DNA of 64,000 bases from Variovorax flavidus (GCF_030317145.1 NZ_JASZYE010000001.1:744001-808000), one strand, 5' to 3'. Shown: positions 43,050 through 52,272, numbered from the stretch's first letter. Numbers and translations: made by a program. Notes: generated by a model not told the origin, from the sequence alone.

Positions 43050-43709
43050 ATGGCACACGACCACGACCATCACCACGACCATCACCACGACCATCACCAC
43101 GATCACGACGACGACCACAGCGAGCTCGGCGAGATGGACCTTCGGGTCCGTGCGCTGGAAACCGTGCTCACGCAAAAGGGCTACATCGACCCGGCCGCGC
43201 TCGACGTGCTCATCGACACCTACCAAACGAAGATCGGCCCGCGCAATGGCGCGCGCGTCGTTGCCAAGGCCTGGAGCGATCCGCAGTTTCACGACTGGCT
43301 GATGAAAGACGCGACCGCCGCGATCGCCTCGCTCGGTTTCACCGGCCGCCAGGGCGAGCACATGGTCGCGGTGGCCAACACCGACGACCGCCATCACATG
43401 GTCGTCTGCACGCTGTGCAGTTGCTATCCGTGGCCGGTGCTGGGCTTGCCTCCCACCTGGTACAAGAGCGCGCCGTACCGCTCGCGCGCAGTCAAGGACC
43501 CGCGCGGCGTGCTGGCTGAATTCGGTGTGCAACTGCCCGATTCGACCGCGATCCGCGTGTGGGACTCCACGGCCGAAGTCCGCTACCTCGTGATTCCCCA
43601 ACGGCCTGCGGGCACCGAGGGATGGAGCGAGGAGCAACTGGCCGACCTGGTCACGCGCGATTCGATGATCGGCACCGGCCTGGCTCGCACCCCGGAGGCC
43701 GCTCGATGA
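43050..43709 (+). CDS. nthA: Co-type nitrile hydratase alpha subunit with His-rich N-terminus
   Basis: This 219-residue subunit hydrates nitriles to amides together with beta. The metal site is [18 protein letters not shown] near residue 112: the Thr in CTLCSC marks the cobalt class (iron enzymes have Ser), and two of the three Cys are normally oxidised. The first 23 residues after Met are almost entirely His and Asp, in DHHH repeats, an extension unusual for this family that could bind metal. The start is the ATG at 43050, in a weak ribosome-site context. It overlaps beta by four bases. Confidence 0.94.
   Translation: MAHDHDHHHDHHHDHHHDHDDDHSELGEMDLRVRALETVLTQKGYIDPAALDVLIDTYQTKIGPRNGARVVAKAWSDPQFHDWLMKDATAAIASLGFTGRQGEHMVAVANTDDRHHMVVCTLCSCYPWPVLGLPPTWYKSAPYRSRAVKDPRGVLAEFGVQLPDSTAIRVWDSTAEVRYLVIPQRPAGTEGWSEEQLADLVTRDSMIGTGLARTPEAAR
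43065..43100 (+). repeat. Three exact 12-base tandem repeats coding DHHH
   Basis: GACCATCACCAC occurs three times in direct succession within nthA and is flanked by degenerate GAC/CAC codons. It encodes the His-rich N-terminal extension and may vary in copy number by slippage. Confidence 0.9.
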
Positions 43710-44368
43710 CCTACACCACCCATGCAGACCTCGGCGGGCGAGACATGCCCGGAGCGATCGTGCCCGAACCGGAGGGCGAGCCCTTCCACGCCGAGTGGGA
43801 GGCGCATGCATTGGCGCTGACGCTTGCCATGGGCGGCACCGGCTCCTGGAACATCGATGCCAGCCGAAGCGCACGCGAGACGCTCCCCAACTACGCCAGG
43901 CTGAGCTACTACCAGATCTGGCTTGGCGCACTCGAGAAACTGATGGCCGAGCGCTCGCAAGTACTGCCCGAGGAAGTCTCCACGGGCCGCATGCTGCATC
44001 CGCCGCAACCCGTGAAGCGCGTGCTCCATGCCGCCGACGTGCCTGCCGCGCTCGCCAGGGGCAGCGCCACCGAAAGACCCGCCACCGTGCCGGCGCGCTT
44101 CGCGGTCGGCCAACGCGTGCGGACGCGCACGGGGCACGTCGACCATCACACCCGCCTGCCCGGCTATGTGCAAGGCAAGGTCGGCACCATCGAGCATCTG
44201 CATGGGACGCACGTCTTCGCCGATGCGCATGCGCAAGGCCTTGGCGAGCAGCCGCAATGGCTCTACACGGTCGTCTTCGACGGCCCCACTCTGTGGGGCG
44301 CTGGCGCCGAAGCGGGACTCAGCGTGTCGGTGGATGCGTGGGAAAGCTATCTGGAGTTCGCTGCATGA
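43706..44368 (+). CDS. nthB: Nitrile hydratase beta subunit
   Basis: This 220-residue subunit has the family pattern: an N-terminal helical part ([36 protein letters not shown]) and a C-terminal SH3-like barrel ([55 protein letters not shown]). In the family the start is usually a MxGxxDLGG segment; here it is [13 protein letters not shown], so the N-terminus is slightly short. It overlaps alpha and the accessory gene by four bases on each side (ATGA). Confidence 0.93.
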   Translation: MTYTTHADLGGRDMPGAIVPEPEGEPFHAEWEAHALALTLAMGGTGSWNIDASRSARETLPNYARLSYYQIWLGALEKLMAERSQVLPEEVSTGRMLHPPQPVKRVLHAADVPAALARGSATERPATVPARFAVGQRVRTRTGHVDHHTRLPGYVQGKVGTIEHLHGTHVFADAHAQGLGEQPQWLYTVVFDGPTLWGAGAEAGLSVSVDAWESYLEFAA

Positions 44369-44730
44369 CGACCTCGCCCCACTTGCTGCCCGGCATGCCG
44401 ACGAACGACGGCATCGAACCCGTCTTCCGCGAACCGTGGGAGGCGCATGCGTTCGCGATGGCGGTGTCCCTGCACCAGCGCGGACTGTTCACCTGGCCCG
44501 AGTGGGCCGACACGCTGGCTCGCCAGATCACCGCCGCGCAGGCTGCCGGTGATGCGGACCACGGCGACACCTACTACCGCCATTGGCTGGCGGCGCTGGA
44601 GTCGCTCGTCGCAAGCAAGGGTGCCAGTTCCACCGAAGAGCTGGCACGCCACCGCGACGCCTGGGAAAGCGCCGCCGACCGCACGCCGCACGGCCAGCCG
44701 ATCGAGCTTCGCGCGCAGGACTTCCGCTGA
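44365..44730 (+). CDS. Nitrile hydratase accessory/activator protein
   Basis: This 121-residue protein resembles the N-terminal part of the beta subunit: FREPWEAHAFAMAVSLHQRG, then TWPEWADTLARQITAAQAAG and DTYYRHWLAALESLV. Such P14K-type proteins form a complex with alpha and deliver cobalt by subunit exchange in Co-type enzymes. The gene order alpha-beta-activator, with four-base overlaps, supports this. No amidase or cobalt transporter gene lies in the immediate neighbourhood. Confidence 0.9.
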   Translation: MTTSPHLLPGMPTNDGIEPVFREPWEAHAFAMAVSLHQRGLFTWPEWADTLARQITAAQAAGDADHGDTYYRHWLAALESLVASKGASSTEELARHRDAWESAADRTPHGQPIELRAQDFR

Positions 44731-44733
44731 GCC

Positions 44734-45129
44734 ATGCACGTCGTCTGGCTCTACGCCGGTTTGCTGACGCTGCTGTTCGTCGGGTTGAGCATGCGCACCT
44801 TGCGATTGCGACGGCGCCTGGGCATCGTCATCGGCGATGCTGGAGATGAACGGATGCTGCGCGCGATGCGCGTGCACTCGAATTTCGCCGAGTACGTGCC
44901 GTTGAGTCTTCTGCTGCTGTACTTCGTCGAGGCCTCGGGGGCTGCGCCCTGGTTCGTGCATGCGCTGGGTCTCTGCACCCTGGTCGGTCGCGTGTTGCAC
45001 GCGGTAGGTGTCAGCCGCGTCAGGGAGCGCTTCGCGTTTCGCGTGGTCGGAATGGCGCTCACCTTCACGCCGATGATTGCATCGGCCCTTCGGCTGCTGC
45101 ACGTGTACTGGAGCACGGCTGCCGGCTGA
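44734..45129 (+). CDS. MAPEG family membrane protein
   Basis: This 131-residue protein has four membrane helices, and the second region has the MAPEG core RMLRAMRVHSNFAEYVPLSL. GLCTLVGRVLHAVGVSR follows in the next helix. MAPEG members include glutathione-dependent enzymes and proteins of unknown role. It begins three bases after the nitrile hydratase accessory gene and may be co-transcribed, though no functional link is known to me. Confidence 0.9.
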   Translation: MHVVWLYAGLLTLLFVGLSMRTLRLRRRLGIVIGDAGDERMLRAMRVHSNFAEYVPLSLLLLYFVEASGAAPWFVHALGLCTLVGRVLHAVGVSRVRERFAFRVVGMALTFTPMIASALRLLHVYWSTAAG

Positions 45130-45137
45130 AGCGGTGA

Positions 45138-45359
45138 TCAGCCCTTTTTGCCGCCGAACACCAGCAACGCCCCTCCCACCACGATCGCGGCCACGCCGGC
45201 CCAGATCGGAAAGTTCACGTCCTGCTTTTCCTTCACGGACAGCTCGACCGGTCCGATCTTGACCTGATGCGTTTCCTTGGTGAAGCTGAAGCCTCCCGTG
45301 CCAAGGGCGGCGATGCCCGCAACGATCAGGATCAATCCGATGATTCGGGTCGCGTTCAT
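45138..45359 (-). CDS. Small two-helix membrane protein (DUF3185-like)
   Basis: This 73-residue protein has two hydrophobic segments (IIGLILIVAGIAALGTGGFS and FPIWAGVAAIVVGGALLVFG) joined by a polar loop (KETHQVKIGPVELSVKEKQD). The layout matches a family of small conserved inner-membrane proteins of unknown function. The last residues are basic (GGKKG). It is convergent with the MAPEG gene. Confidence 0.85.
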   Translation of the reverse strand: MNATRIIGLILIVAGIAALGTGGFSFTKETHQVKIGPVELSVKEKQDVNFPIWAGVAAIVVGGALLVFGGKKG

Positions 45360-45403
45360 GAGATGCCTCCGGTATTGGCCTCGACTTTAGCCGTGCCGGG
45401 GCC

Positions 45404-46474
45404 TCATAGCGGCAGGACGTCGCGCTCGCTGCCGCCGTGCAGCCATTCCGAGAATTCGTCCGCCAGACGGCGCGCCTCCTGCGCTGCGATGCTCCAGGCC
45501 TTGATGCGCGCCTGCACGTCGTTGCCGTAGCGCACGAAGTCATTGCGGTCGGGCAGCTTGCCGTTCGGCAGGCCCTTCACCCACTCCGGGTTCGGCGCCA
45601 GCACGACCATCCGGTCGAGGAAGCCCGTGGGCTTGTGGCGCCACTTCAGCCCCTTGTCGAGCCAGCCCGGCACCACGGCCTTCTGAAAGTGCGGGTACAG
45701 GACGATGCCGTCAACGTTGCCGTAGTCCAGGTGCAGGTGATAGTCGGTGATGCCGCCGTCCCAGTACGCGCCGGGCGGTGCGCCCGGAATGTCATGCACG
45801 GCTTCGAGCATGAAGGGGATCGAGCAGGAGGCCTGCAGTGCGAGTTCGAAGTTGCCTTCGCGGAGATCGACTTGCCGTGTACGGAAATCCTGTGTGCCGA
45901 AAGGCAGTGGCGCGCCCGGCGTCGAGAACACCACGCGCTCCAGCCAGGCGCCCAGGCTCTTGCGGTGCACGCTGTTGGTGATGAAGGCGCCGAGGTAGCC
46001 CATTGGCGTGCGCGCCCGCCCCTCCCGTCCGAGGATGTGGCGGCCACGCGCGGTAATCACGTGCAGCTTGTAGCGCGAATGCCTCAGCACTTCTGCCGAG
46101 CGGCCGCCGTAGAAGCTGCGCAGCCCTTCGCCGAACTGCGCGCTGACCTGCTTCGCGCTCAGGCGCTTCTGGCCCGCCGGCACTTCGAAATGCTGGTGAA
46201 TGTAGCCGTGCTCGAACGCTTCGAAAGCCGTCCGGGCATCGCCAAGACAGGCGTTGGCCAGCCGCCAGGCGCCGATGGACGCACCCACGAGATCGATCTG
46301 CTGAGTCGCCTGCGGCAGCCATTCGCCGAACAGGAAGCGGTCGATCGGCCCGAGGATCAACCCCTTGGGCCCGCCGGCTGCGCCGGGAATGGTGCGCACG
46401 TCCCCCGGGCGCAGGCCTTGCGCGGCGATGTGCTCGCGGGCGGCCGCGCCGGCATGGATGCGAAGCGCCTTCAT
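45404..46474 (-). CDS. Patatin-like phospholipase
   Basis: This 356-residue enzyme carries the patatin catalytic plan: an anion-hole glycine loop (PGAAGGPKGLILGP near residue 30), the nucleophile motif VGASIGAWRLAN (GxSxG, near residue 65) and the catalytic Asp in YWDGGITDYHLHLD (near residue 240). It should hydrolyse acyl esters of lipids. It has no signal peptide. It stands alone between a small membrane protein and tex. Confidence 0.88.
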   Translation of the reverse strand: MKALRIHAGAAAREHIAAQGLRPGDVRTIPGAAGGPKGLILGPIDRFLFGEWLPQATQQIDLVGASIGAWRLANACLGDARTAFEAFEHGYIHQHFEVPAGQKRLSAKQVSAQFGEGLRSFYGGRSAEVLRHSRYKLHVITARGRHILGREGRARTPMGYLGAFITNSVHRKSLGAWLERVVFSTPGAPLPFGTQDFRTRQVDLREGNFELALQASCSIPFMLEAVHDIPGAPPGAYWDGGITDYHLHLDYGNVDGIVLYPHFQKAVVPGWLDKGLKWRHKPTGFLDRMVVLAPNPEWVKGLPNGKLPDRNDFVRYGNDVQARIKAWSIAAQEARRLADEFSEWLHGGSERDVLPL

Positions 46475-46521
46475 GCCGGGTCCACTGGCAAGAATCGGGC
46501 GCCGCCCGCCACGGCTTCCAC

Positions 46522-48876
46522 TTACTTGCGCAAGCCTTGCAGCTTCGCGAACGCCGAAGCCATCTGGCCGGCCGGCTGTGGCGAGTTGTCGCGGCGCGGG
46601 CCTTGCTGGCCGCGCCCTGCGCCCTCGAAGCGGTTCTCGCGCGGACCGTCGCGGCGTGAAGGCGCTGCGTCGAGCTTCATCGACAGGCCGATGCGCTTGC
46701 GCGCCACGTCGACTTCCATGACCTTGACCTTGACGATGTCACCGGTCTTCACGACCTCGCGCGCGTCGTTCACGAACTTGTGCGAAAGCTGGCTCACGTG
46801 CACCAGGCCGTCCTGGTGCACGCCGAGATCGACGAAAGCACCGAACTGCGCCACGTTGCTTACCGTACCTTCGAGCACCATGCCTTCGACCAGGTCCTTG
46901 ATGTCCTCGACGCCATCGTTGAAGCGCGCAACCTTGAAGTCGGGACGCGGATCGCGGCCCGGCTTCTCCAGTTCGCCAAGGATGTCCTTGACCGTGATGA
47001 CGCCGAACTTCTCGTTCGCGAACAGCTCGGGCTTGAGCGTCTTCAGCATCTCCGCGCGTCCCATCAGCTCGGCAACGGGCTTGCCCGTCGTCTCGATCAT
47101 CTTCTCGACGACCGGGTAGGTTTCCGGGTGAACGCCCGTCAGGTCGAGCGGATTCGAGCCGCCGCGGATGCGCAGGAAGCCCGCGCTCTGCTCGAAGGTC
47201 TTGGCGCCGAAGCCGCTCACGTCCAGCAACTGCTGGCGGCTCGCGAAGGCGCCATTGGCTTCGCGCCAGCGCACCACGGCCTTGGCCACGCTGGCCGAGA
47301 GCCCGGACACGCGCGACAGCAGCGGCACGCTCGCGGTGTTGAGGTCCACGCCGACCGAGTTCACGCAATCCTCGACGACCGCGTGCAGGGTGCGCGCGAG
47401 TTCGCTCTGGTTCACGTCGTGCTGGTACTGGCCCACGCCGATCGACTTGGGGTCGATCTTCACGAGTTCGGCCAGCGGGTCCTGCAGGCGGCGCGCGATG
47501 CTCGCGGCACCGCGCAGGCTCACGTCGACGTCGGGCATTTCCTGCGACGCGAATTCGCTGGCCGAGTAGACCGAGGCACCCGCTTCGCTCACCACCACCT
47601 TGTCGACATTCACGTCGGGAGCGCCGGCTTGCGCCGTCATCTTGGCCAGCAGCTTGATCAGGTCGGCGGCCAGCTTGTCGGTCTCGCGGCTCGCGGTGCC
47701 GTTGCCGATGGCGATCAGGTTCACGCCGTGCTTCGCGCAGAGCTTGCCGAGTGTGTGCAGCGAGCCTTCCCAGTCCTTGCGCGGTTCGTGCGGAAAGACG
47801 GTCGCGGTCTCGACCAGCTTGCCGGTCGCATCGACCACCGCCACCTTCACGCCGGTGCGGATGCCCGGGTCCAGGCCCATCACCACGCGCTGGCCGGCCG
47901 GTGCGGCGAGCAGCAGGTCGCGCAGGTTGTCCGCAAAGACCTTGATCGCGACCTTCTCGGCCTCTTCGCGCAGGCGCGTGAAGAGGTCGCGTTCGGTCGA
48001 CAGCGAAAGCTTGACCCGCCACGTCCAGGCGACGCACTTGCGGATCAGGTCGTCGGCCGGCCGGCCTGCATGGCTCCAGCCCAGGTGCAGCGCGATCTTG
48101 CCTTCGGCAATCGAAGGCTTGCCCGGCTCGGGCTCGACTGGCAGCACCAGCTTGGCGTCGAGGATTTCCTGCGCGCGCCCACGGAACACGGCCAGCGCGC
48201 GATGCGATGGGACGCGGCCGATGGGCTCGTCGTAGTCGAAGTAGTCGCGGAATTTGGCGATGTCGGCGTTGTTCTCGTCCTTGCCCGCCATCAGGCTCGA
48301 CTTGAAGAGTCCTTCGGCCCAGAGCCATTCGCGCAGGCGCTGCACCAGCGCGGCGTCTTCGGCCCAGCGCTCGGAAAGGATGTCGCGCACGCCATCGAGC
48401 ACGAGGGGCACGGTCGAGAAGTCCAGTCCGTCGGCGGCGGGCTTCACGAAGGCGGCTGCCTCATCGGACGGATTCAGCGTCGGGTCGGCGAAGAGCTTGT
48501 CGGCCAGCGGTTCGATGCCAGCCTCGCGCGCCATCTGACCCTTGGTGCGGCGCTTGGGCTTGAAGGGCAGGTAGAGGTCTTCCAGTTCCTGCTTGGTCGG
48601 CGCGGCGTCGATCGCGGCGCGGAGTTCGGGCGTGAGCTTGCCCTGCTCCTCGATGCTCTTGAGCACCGCTGAGCGGCGGTCTTCGAGTTCGCGCAGGTAC
48701 GACAGTCGAACCTCGAGTTCGCGCAGCTGGATGTCATCGAGGCCATCGGTGGCTTCCTTGCGGTAGCGCGCGATGAAGGGCACGGTGGCACCACCGTCGA
48801 GCAGATCGACGGCGGCCTTCACCTGATGCTCGCCGACCTTGATCTCTGCGGCGAGCTGGCGAATGATTTTCTGCAT
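46522..48876 (-). CDS. tex: Tex family RNA-binding transcription accessory protein
   Basis: This 784-residue protein begins MQKIIRQLAAEIKVGEHQVK, with the Tex N-terminal helices, and contains TVPFIARYRKEATDGLDDIQ. A YqgF-like nuclease fold follows (VMGLDPGIRTGVKVAVVD), then helix-hairpin-helix repeats (NTASVPLLSRVSGLSASVAK) and a C-terminal S1 domain (GTVSNVAQFGAFVDLGVHQD). A Gly/Arg/Pro-rich tail follows. The ATG at 48876 gives the standard N-terminus; the frame extends upstream without homology-like sequence. Confidence 0.95.
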   Translation of the reverse strand: MQKIIRQLAAEIKVGEHQVKAAVDLLDGGATVPFIARYRKEATDGLDDIQLRELEVRLSYLRELEDRRSAVLKSIEEQGKLTPELRAAIDAAPTKQELEDLYLPFKPKRRTKGQMAREAGIEPLADKLFADPTLNPSDEAAAFVKPAADGLDFSTVPLVLDGVRDILSERWAEDAALVQRLREWLWAEGLFKSSLMAGKDENNADIAKFRDYFDYDEPIGRVPSHRALAVFRGRAQEILDAKLVLPVEPEPGKPSIAEGKIALHLGWSHAGRPADDLIRKCVAWTWRVKLSLSTERDLFTRLREEAEKVAIKVFADNLRDLLLAAPAGQRVVMGLDPGIRTGVKVAVVDATGKLVETATVFPHEPRKDWEGSLHTLGKLCAKHGVNLIAIGNGTASRETDKLAADLIKLLAKMTAQAGAPDVNVDKVVVSEAGASVYSASEFASQEMPDVDVSLRGAASIARRLQDPLAELVKIDPKSIGVGQYQHDVNQSELARTLHAVVEDCVNSVGVDLNTASVPLLSRVSGLSASVAKAVVRWREANGAFASRQQLLDVSGFGAKTFEQSAGFLRIRGGSNPLDLTGVHPETYPVVEKMIETTGKPVAELMGRAEMLKTLKPELFANEKFGVITVKDILGELEKPGRDPRPDFKVARFNDGVEDIKDLVEGMVLEGTVSNVAQFGAFVDLGVHQDGLVHVSQLSHKFVNDAREVVKTGDIVKVKVMEVDVARKRIGLSMKLDAAPSRRDGPRENRFEGAGRGQQGPRRDNSPQPAGQMASAFAKLQGLRK

Positions 48877-48976
48877 GTCTGAAGGGCGTCCCTGGAGCCT
48901 GCGGCGCCGCCATCGGGGCGCCTTGCGGATAAAGCGCGGAAGTTTGCCATAGGGGCCAGGGCCACAATCGTCCCCA

Positions 48977-49474
48977 ATGCGTATCTTGAAGAAACTCCTT
49001 CGTGCTATCGCGGCGGTGCTGCTCGTGCCGGTGCTGCTGTTCGAGGAGTGGGGATGGGAGCCGCTGGCGCGCGCGTTGGGCAAGCTGGCGCGGCTGACCG
49101 TCTGGGCTCACCTGGAAAACAGGCTGCGCGCCCTGCCCCCCTGGGGCGCTGTGCTGGCTTTTCTGGCGCCGATGGTGCTGTTGTTCCCGGTCAAGCTGCT
49201 TGGCTTGTTCCTGTTGGGACAAGGCCACCCGACGACCGCCGTCGTCCTGCTCCTGTCCGCCAAACTGGTCGGCACGGCGATCCTGGCTTGGCTGTTCCAG
49301 TTGGTCGAGCCGGCCCTGATGCGGATTCCGGTGTTCGCTCGCTGGTATCCGCGCTGGAAGACGTGGAAGGACCGCCTTCTCACCGCGGTGCGACTCAGCA
49401 TCCCCTGGCGGGCTGCGCGCTACCTGAAGAACAGCACGCGCCGTTGGTGGCGCAGCATGCGCCGGGCTTCCTGA
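48977..49474 (+). CDS. Membrane protein of unknown function, 165 residues
   Basis: This protein has an N-terminal hydrophobic segment (AIAAVLLVPVLLFEEWGWEP) and two more (GAVLAFLAPMVLLFPVKLLG and AVVLLLSAKLVGTAILAWLF), then a strongly basic tail (AARYLKNSTRRWWRSMRR). It diverges from tex. I recognise it only as a conserved proteobacterial membrane protein without a known function. Confidence 0.85.
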   Translation: MRILKKLLRAIAAVLLVPVLLFEEWGWEPLARALGKLARLTVWAHLENRLRALPPWGAVLAFLAPMVLLFPVKLLGLFLLGQGHPTTAVVLLLSAKLVGTAILAWLFQLVEPALMRIPVFARWYPRWKTWKDRLLTAVRLSIPWRAARYLKNSTRRWWRSMRRAS

Positions 49475-49496
49475 GGCAAATTTTCATCCGGGTAGA

Positions 49497-49525
49497 TTGC
49501 AAATCCTTTTTTGTCCGGGTATTAT
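49497..49525 (+). promoter_or_regulatory. Sigma-70-type promoter just upstream of the DUF2239 gene
   Basis: TTGCAA and TATTAT are separated by exactly 17 bases. Transcription should begin near 49532, only about three bases before the ATG at 49535, so the mRNA would be leaderless or nearly so. No Shine-Dalgarno sequence precedes the ATG. Confidence 0.65.
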
Positions 49526-49534
49526 TCGCGCCCC

Positions 49535-50113
49535 ATGCCTTCTTCCACACCTGAATCCACTCTTACCGCCTTTGCGGGCTTTCGGCGCGTCGCCTCCGGA
49601 CCGCGCTCTCAGGTCATCGCGCAACTGCGCAAGCAAGGCGGCGGCAGCGACGAGGTACAGACCTTCGTGTTCGACGACAGCACCGGCGAGCGCCTCGACC
49701 TCGATCTGCGGGACGATGCTTCCGCGCCGGCGACGGAAGTCGTCCCACCCGACGAACAGGCAACGCGCAGCGTCGGGCGCCCCAAGCTCGGTGTGGTCGC
49801 GCGTGAAGTCACGCTGCTGCCGCGTCATTGGGAATGGCTCGGCCGCCAACCCGGCGGCGCGTCGGTGGCCTTGCGCCGCCTGGTGGACGAGGCGCGACAC
49901 GTGCACGCCGATCGCGATGCGCAGCGCGCCGCCCGCGAAGCCACCTACCGCTTCATGACCGTCATCGCGGGCGACCTGCCCGGCTTCGAGGAAGCGACCC
50001 GCGCCCTCTTCGCCGGCGAGCACGCACGCTTCGACGCGCTGATCGAATCCTGGCCCGAAGATCTTCGCGCGCATCTGAACAGGCTCGCAGCCGCCGCATG
50101 GAGCGCCGCATGA
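49535..50113 (+). CDS. DUF2239 family protein
   Basis: This 192-residue protein follows the family layout: LTAFAGFRRVASGPRSQVIA, then VFDDSTGERLDLDLR, then RPKLGVVAREVTLLPRHWEW and SVALRRLVDEARH. The family is widespread in proteobacteria and has no established role; the VTLLPRHWEWL segment resembles a small DNA-binding or helical motif but this is unproven. An ATG at 49535 is favoured over an upstream in-frame start that lies inside the promoter. It overlaps the MATE gene by four bases. Confidence 0.88.
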   Translation: MPSSTPESTLTAFAGFRRVASGPRSQVIAQLRKQGGGSDEVQTFVFDDSTGERLDLDLRDDASAPATEVVPPDEQATRSVGRPKLGVVAREVTLLPRHWEWLGRQPGGASVALRRLVDEARHVHADRDAQRAAREATYRFMTVIAGDLPGFEEATRALFAGEHARFDALIESWPEDLRAHLNRLAAAAWSAA

Positions 50114-51603
50114 AGCCGCCCGTCCAGGCCACTGCAGCCGGCGCGATCGACGCCGAAGACATCCAGCATGCCGGCGAGATCGCCGCACCGCCCGCGTCGG
50201 TTGCCGACCCGGTGCCGCCGCCAATTGCCTCGCATGCCAACCCGCGCGCGGCCGCCATGGCATCGCGCCCGCTGTGGAAGACCTTCCTGCTCTTCCTGGC
50301 ACCGATGCTGCTCAGCAACATCCTGCAGTCGCTGTCGGGCACGCTCAACAACGTCTACCTCGGGCAGATGATCGGCGTCGGCGCGCTCGCGGCGGTGTCC
50401 AGTTTCTTCCCGGTGATGTTCTTCTTCATCGCCTTCACCATCGGCCTGGGCGCCGGCGCATCGGTGCTGATCGGCCAGGCCTGGGGCGCGCGCGAGGCCG
50501 ACAAGGCCCGCGCCGTGGCGGGCACCACGCTCACGGTCGGCGTGCTGTTCGGGTTGTGCGTGGCCCTGTTCGGCGGCGCCTTCACCGAGCCGATGCTGCG
50601 CGTGCTGGGCACGCCGCCCGACATCCTGGCCGACGCCACGAGCTATGCGCGAATCATCCTGATCGCGATGCCGGGCCTGTTCGTGTTCCTGCTGTCGACG
50701 GCGATGCTGCGCGGTGTCGGCGATACGGTGACACCGCTCTACACGCTGATGATCTCGACCGTGCTCGGCCTGGCGATCACGCCGGCGCTGATCAAGGGCT
50801 GGTTCGGCCTGCCGCAACTCGGGGTCGCCAGCGGCGCCTGCGCCACGGTGGTCTCGTTCGTCGTCGCGACGGCCTGGCTGGGCCTGCATCTGCGGCGCAA
50901 GAAGAGCGTGCTGGCCCCCGACGCCGACTTCATGCGGCACCTGCGCGTGCGGCCGGCGCTGCTCAAGGCGGTGCTCAAGGTCGGCGTGCCGACCGGGGTG
51001 CAGATGATCGTGGTCTCGTTGGCCGAGATCGCGTTGCTGTCCTTCGTCAATGCCTATGGATCGAACGCGACCGCGGCGTACGGCGCGGTGAACCAGGTCG
51101 TGGCGTACGTCCAGTTCCCGGCGATCTCGATCGCGATCACGGCCTCCATCCTCGGCGCGCAAGCCATCGGCGCGGGGCAGGTGCAGCGCCTCGGCGCCAT
51201 CACGCGCACCGCGCTGCAGATGAACCTGGTGCTCACCGGTTCGCTGGTCGTGCTGGGCTATCTGTTCTCCCGACCGCTGATGGGCTTCTTCATCACCAGC
51301 GAGCCGGTCATCGAAGTCGCGCAGACGCTGCTGCACATCATGCTCTGGAGCACGGTCATCTTCGGCATGGGCGCTGCGCTCTCGGGGATCATGCGCGCCA
51401 GCGGCTCGGTGCTGGTGCCCACCGCCATATCGATCTTCTGCATTGCGCTGATCGAAGTGCCGGTCGCGTGGTGGCTGAGCCATCGCATGGGCCTCAACGG
51501 CATCTGGATCTCCTACCCCGTCGCCTTCACCGCGATGCTGACGATGCAGGCGTGCTACTACCGCTTCGTATGGCGCAAGAAGACGATTCGCCGCCTGATC
51601 TGA
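50110..51603 (+). CDS. MATE-family multidrug efflux transporter
   Basis: This 497-residue inner-membrane protein has about 12 membrane helices in two similar halves. MATE marks include SLSGTLNNVYLGQMIGVGAL, RGVGDTVTPLYTLM and GVPTGVQMIVVSLAEIALL. A 50-residue Ala/Pro-rich cytoplasmic N-terminus precedes the first helix, longer than usual. It starts inside the stop of the DUF2239 gene, so the two are coupled. It exports cationic drugs or metabolites by Na+ or H+ exchange; the substrate is unknown. Confidence 0.93.
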   Translation: MKPPVQATAAGAIDAEDIQHAGEIAAPPASVADPVPPPIASHANPRAAAMASRPLWKTFLLFLAPMLLSNILQSLSGTLNNVYLGQMIGVGALAAVSSFFPVMFFFIAFTIGLGAGASVLIGQAWGAREADKARAVAGTTLTVGVLFGLCVALFGGAFTEPMLRVLGTPPDILADATSYARIILIAMPGLFVFLLSTAMLRGVGDTVTPLYTLMISTVLGLAITPALIKGWFGLPQLGVASGACATVVSFVVATAWLGLHLRRKKSVLAPDADFMRHLRVRPALLKAVLKVGVPTGVQMIVVSLAEIALLSFVNAYGSNATAAYGAVNQVVAYVQFPAISIAITASILGAQAIGAGQVQRLGAITRTALQMNLVLTGSLVVLGYLFSRPLMGFFITSEPVIEVAQTLLHIMLWSTVIFGMGAALSGIMRASGSVLVPTAISIFCIALIEVPVAWWLSHRMGLNGIWISYPVAFTAMLTMQACYYRFVWRKKTIRRLI

Positions 51604-52268
51604 AGACGGCGGCGGCACTGCCGGTCCTGTATTCATTCCGGCGTTGCCCCTACGCGATGCGGGCGCGGATGGCCATGGCGGCAAGCGGCCAGTGCTGCGA
51701 ATTGCGCGAGGTGGTGCTGCGCGACAAACCGGCCGAACTGCTCGCGGCCTCGCCGAAGGGCACCGTGCCCGTTCTGGTCGATGTGGACGGCGGCGTGATC
51801 GACCAGAGCCTGGAGATCATGCTGTGGGCGCTTCGGCGCAATGATCCGGATCGCTGGCTGCAGCCCGGGCACGGGACGCTGGATGACATGCTGTCGCTCG
51901 TCGCCGAATGCGACAGCGATTTCAAGCGGCATCTGGACGGCTACAAGTACCCCGAGCGACAGCCCGTTGCGGATGCCGGGACGCATCGTGAGCAAGGCGC
52001 CCTCTTCCTGGCACGGCTGAATGAGCGGCTCGAGTCGTCTCGGTGTCTTCATGGCAACCAGGTTGCGCTCTCGGATATCGCGATTGCGCCATTCGTGCGG
52101 CAATTCGCGCAGGTCGACGCGATTTGGTTCAATTCACAGCCCTGGACGCGACTCCACGATTGGTTGCGTGCCCGACTGGCTGCTCCGCTTTTCGCGCAAG
52201 TGATGGTGAAGTACCCGCCCTGGCGCGCAGGACAGCGCGGCGTCGACTTCCCCCGACCATCCCAATAG
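51570..52268 (+). CDS. Glutathione S-transferase family protein
   Basis: This protein of about 232 residues has the thioredoxin-like N-terminal domain: LPVLYSFRRCPYAMRARMAM with a CPYA segment where the active Cys is expected, and SPKGTVPVLVDVDGGVIDQS, which contacts glutathione. A helical C-terminal domain follows (LARLNERLESSRCLHGNQVA). The ATG at 51570 overlaps the MATE gene end by 34 bases. The Cys at the active position suggests an omega/glutaredoxin-like type acting in thiol transfer. Confidence 0.88.
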   Translation: MAQEDDSPPDLKTAAALPVLYSFRRCPYAMRARMAMAASGQCCELREVVLRDKPAELLAASPKGTVPVLVDVDGGVIDQSLEIMLWALRRNDPDRWLQPGHGTLDDMLSLVAECDSDFKRHLDGYKYPERQPVADAGTHREQGALFLARLNERLESSRCLHGNQVALSDIAIAPFVRQFAQVDAIWFNSQPWTRLHDWLRARLAAPLFAQVMVKYPPWRAGQRGVDFPRPSQ

Positions 52269-52272
52269 ATCA

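Noticed and set aside
43065..43118. Short repeats resembling the start of a repeat array or CRISPR
   Set aside because: They are in-frame 12-base coding repeats for His/Asp residues without spacers.
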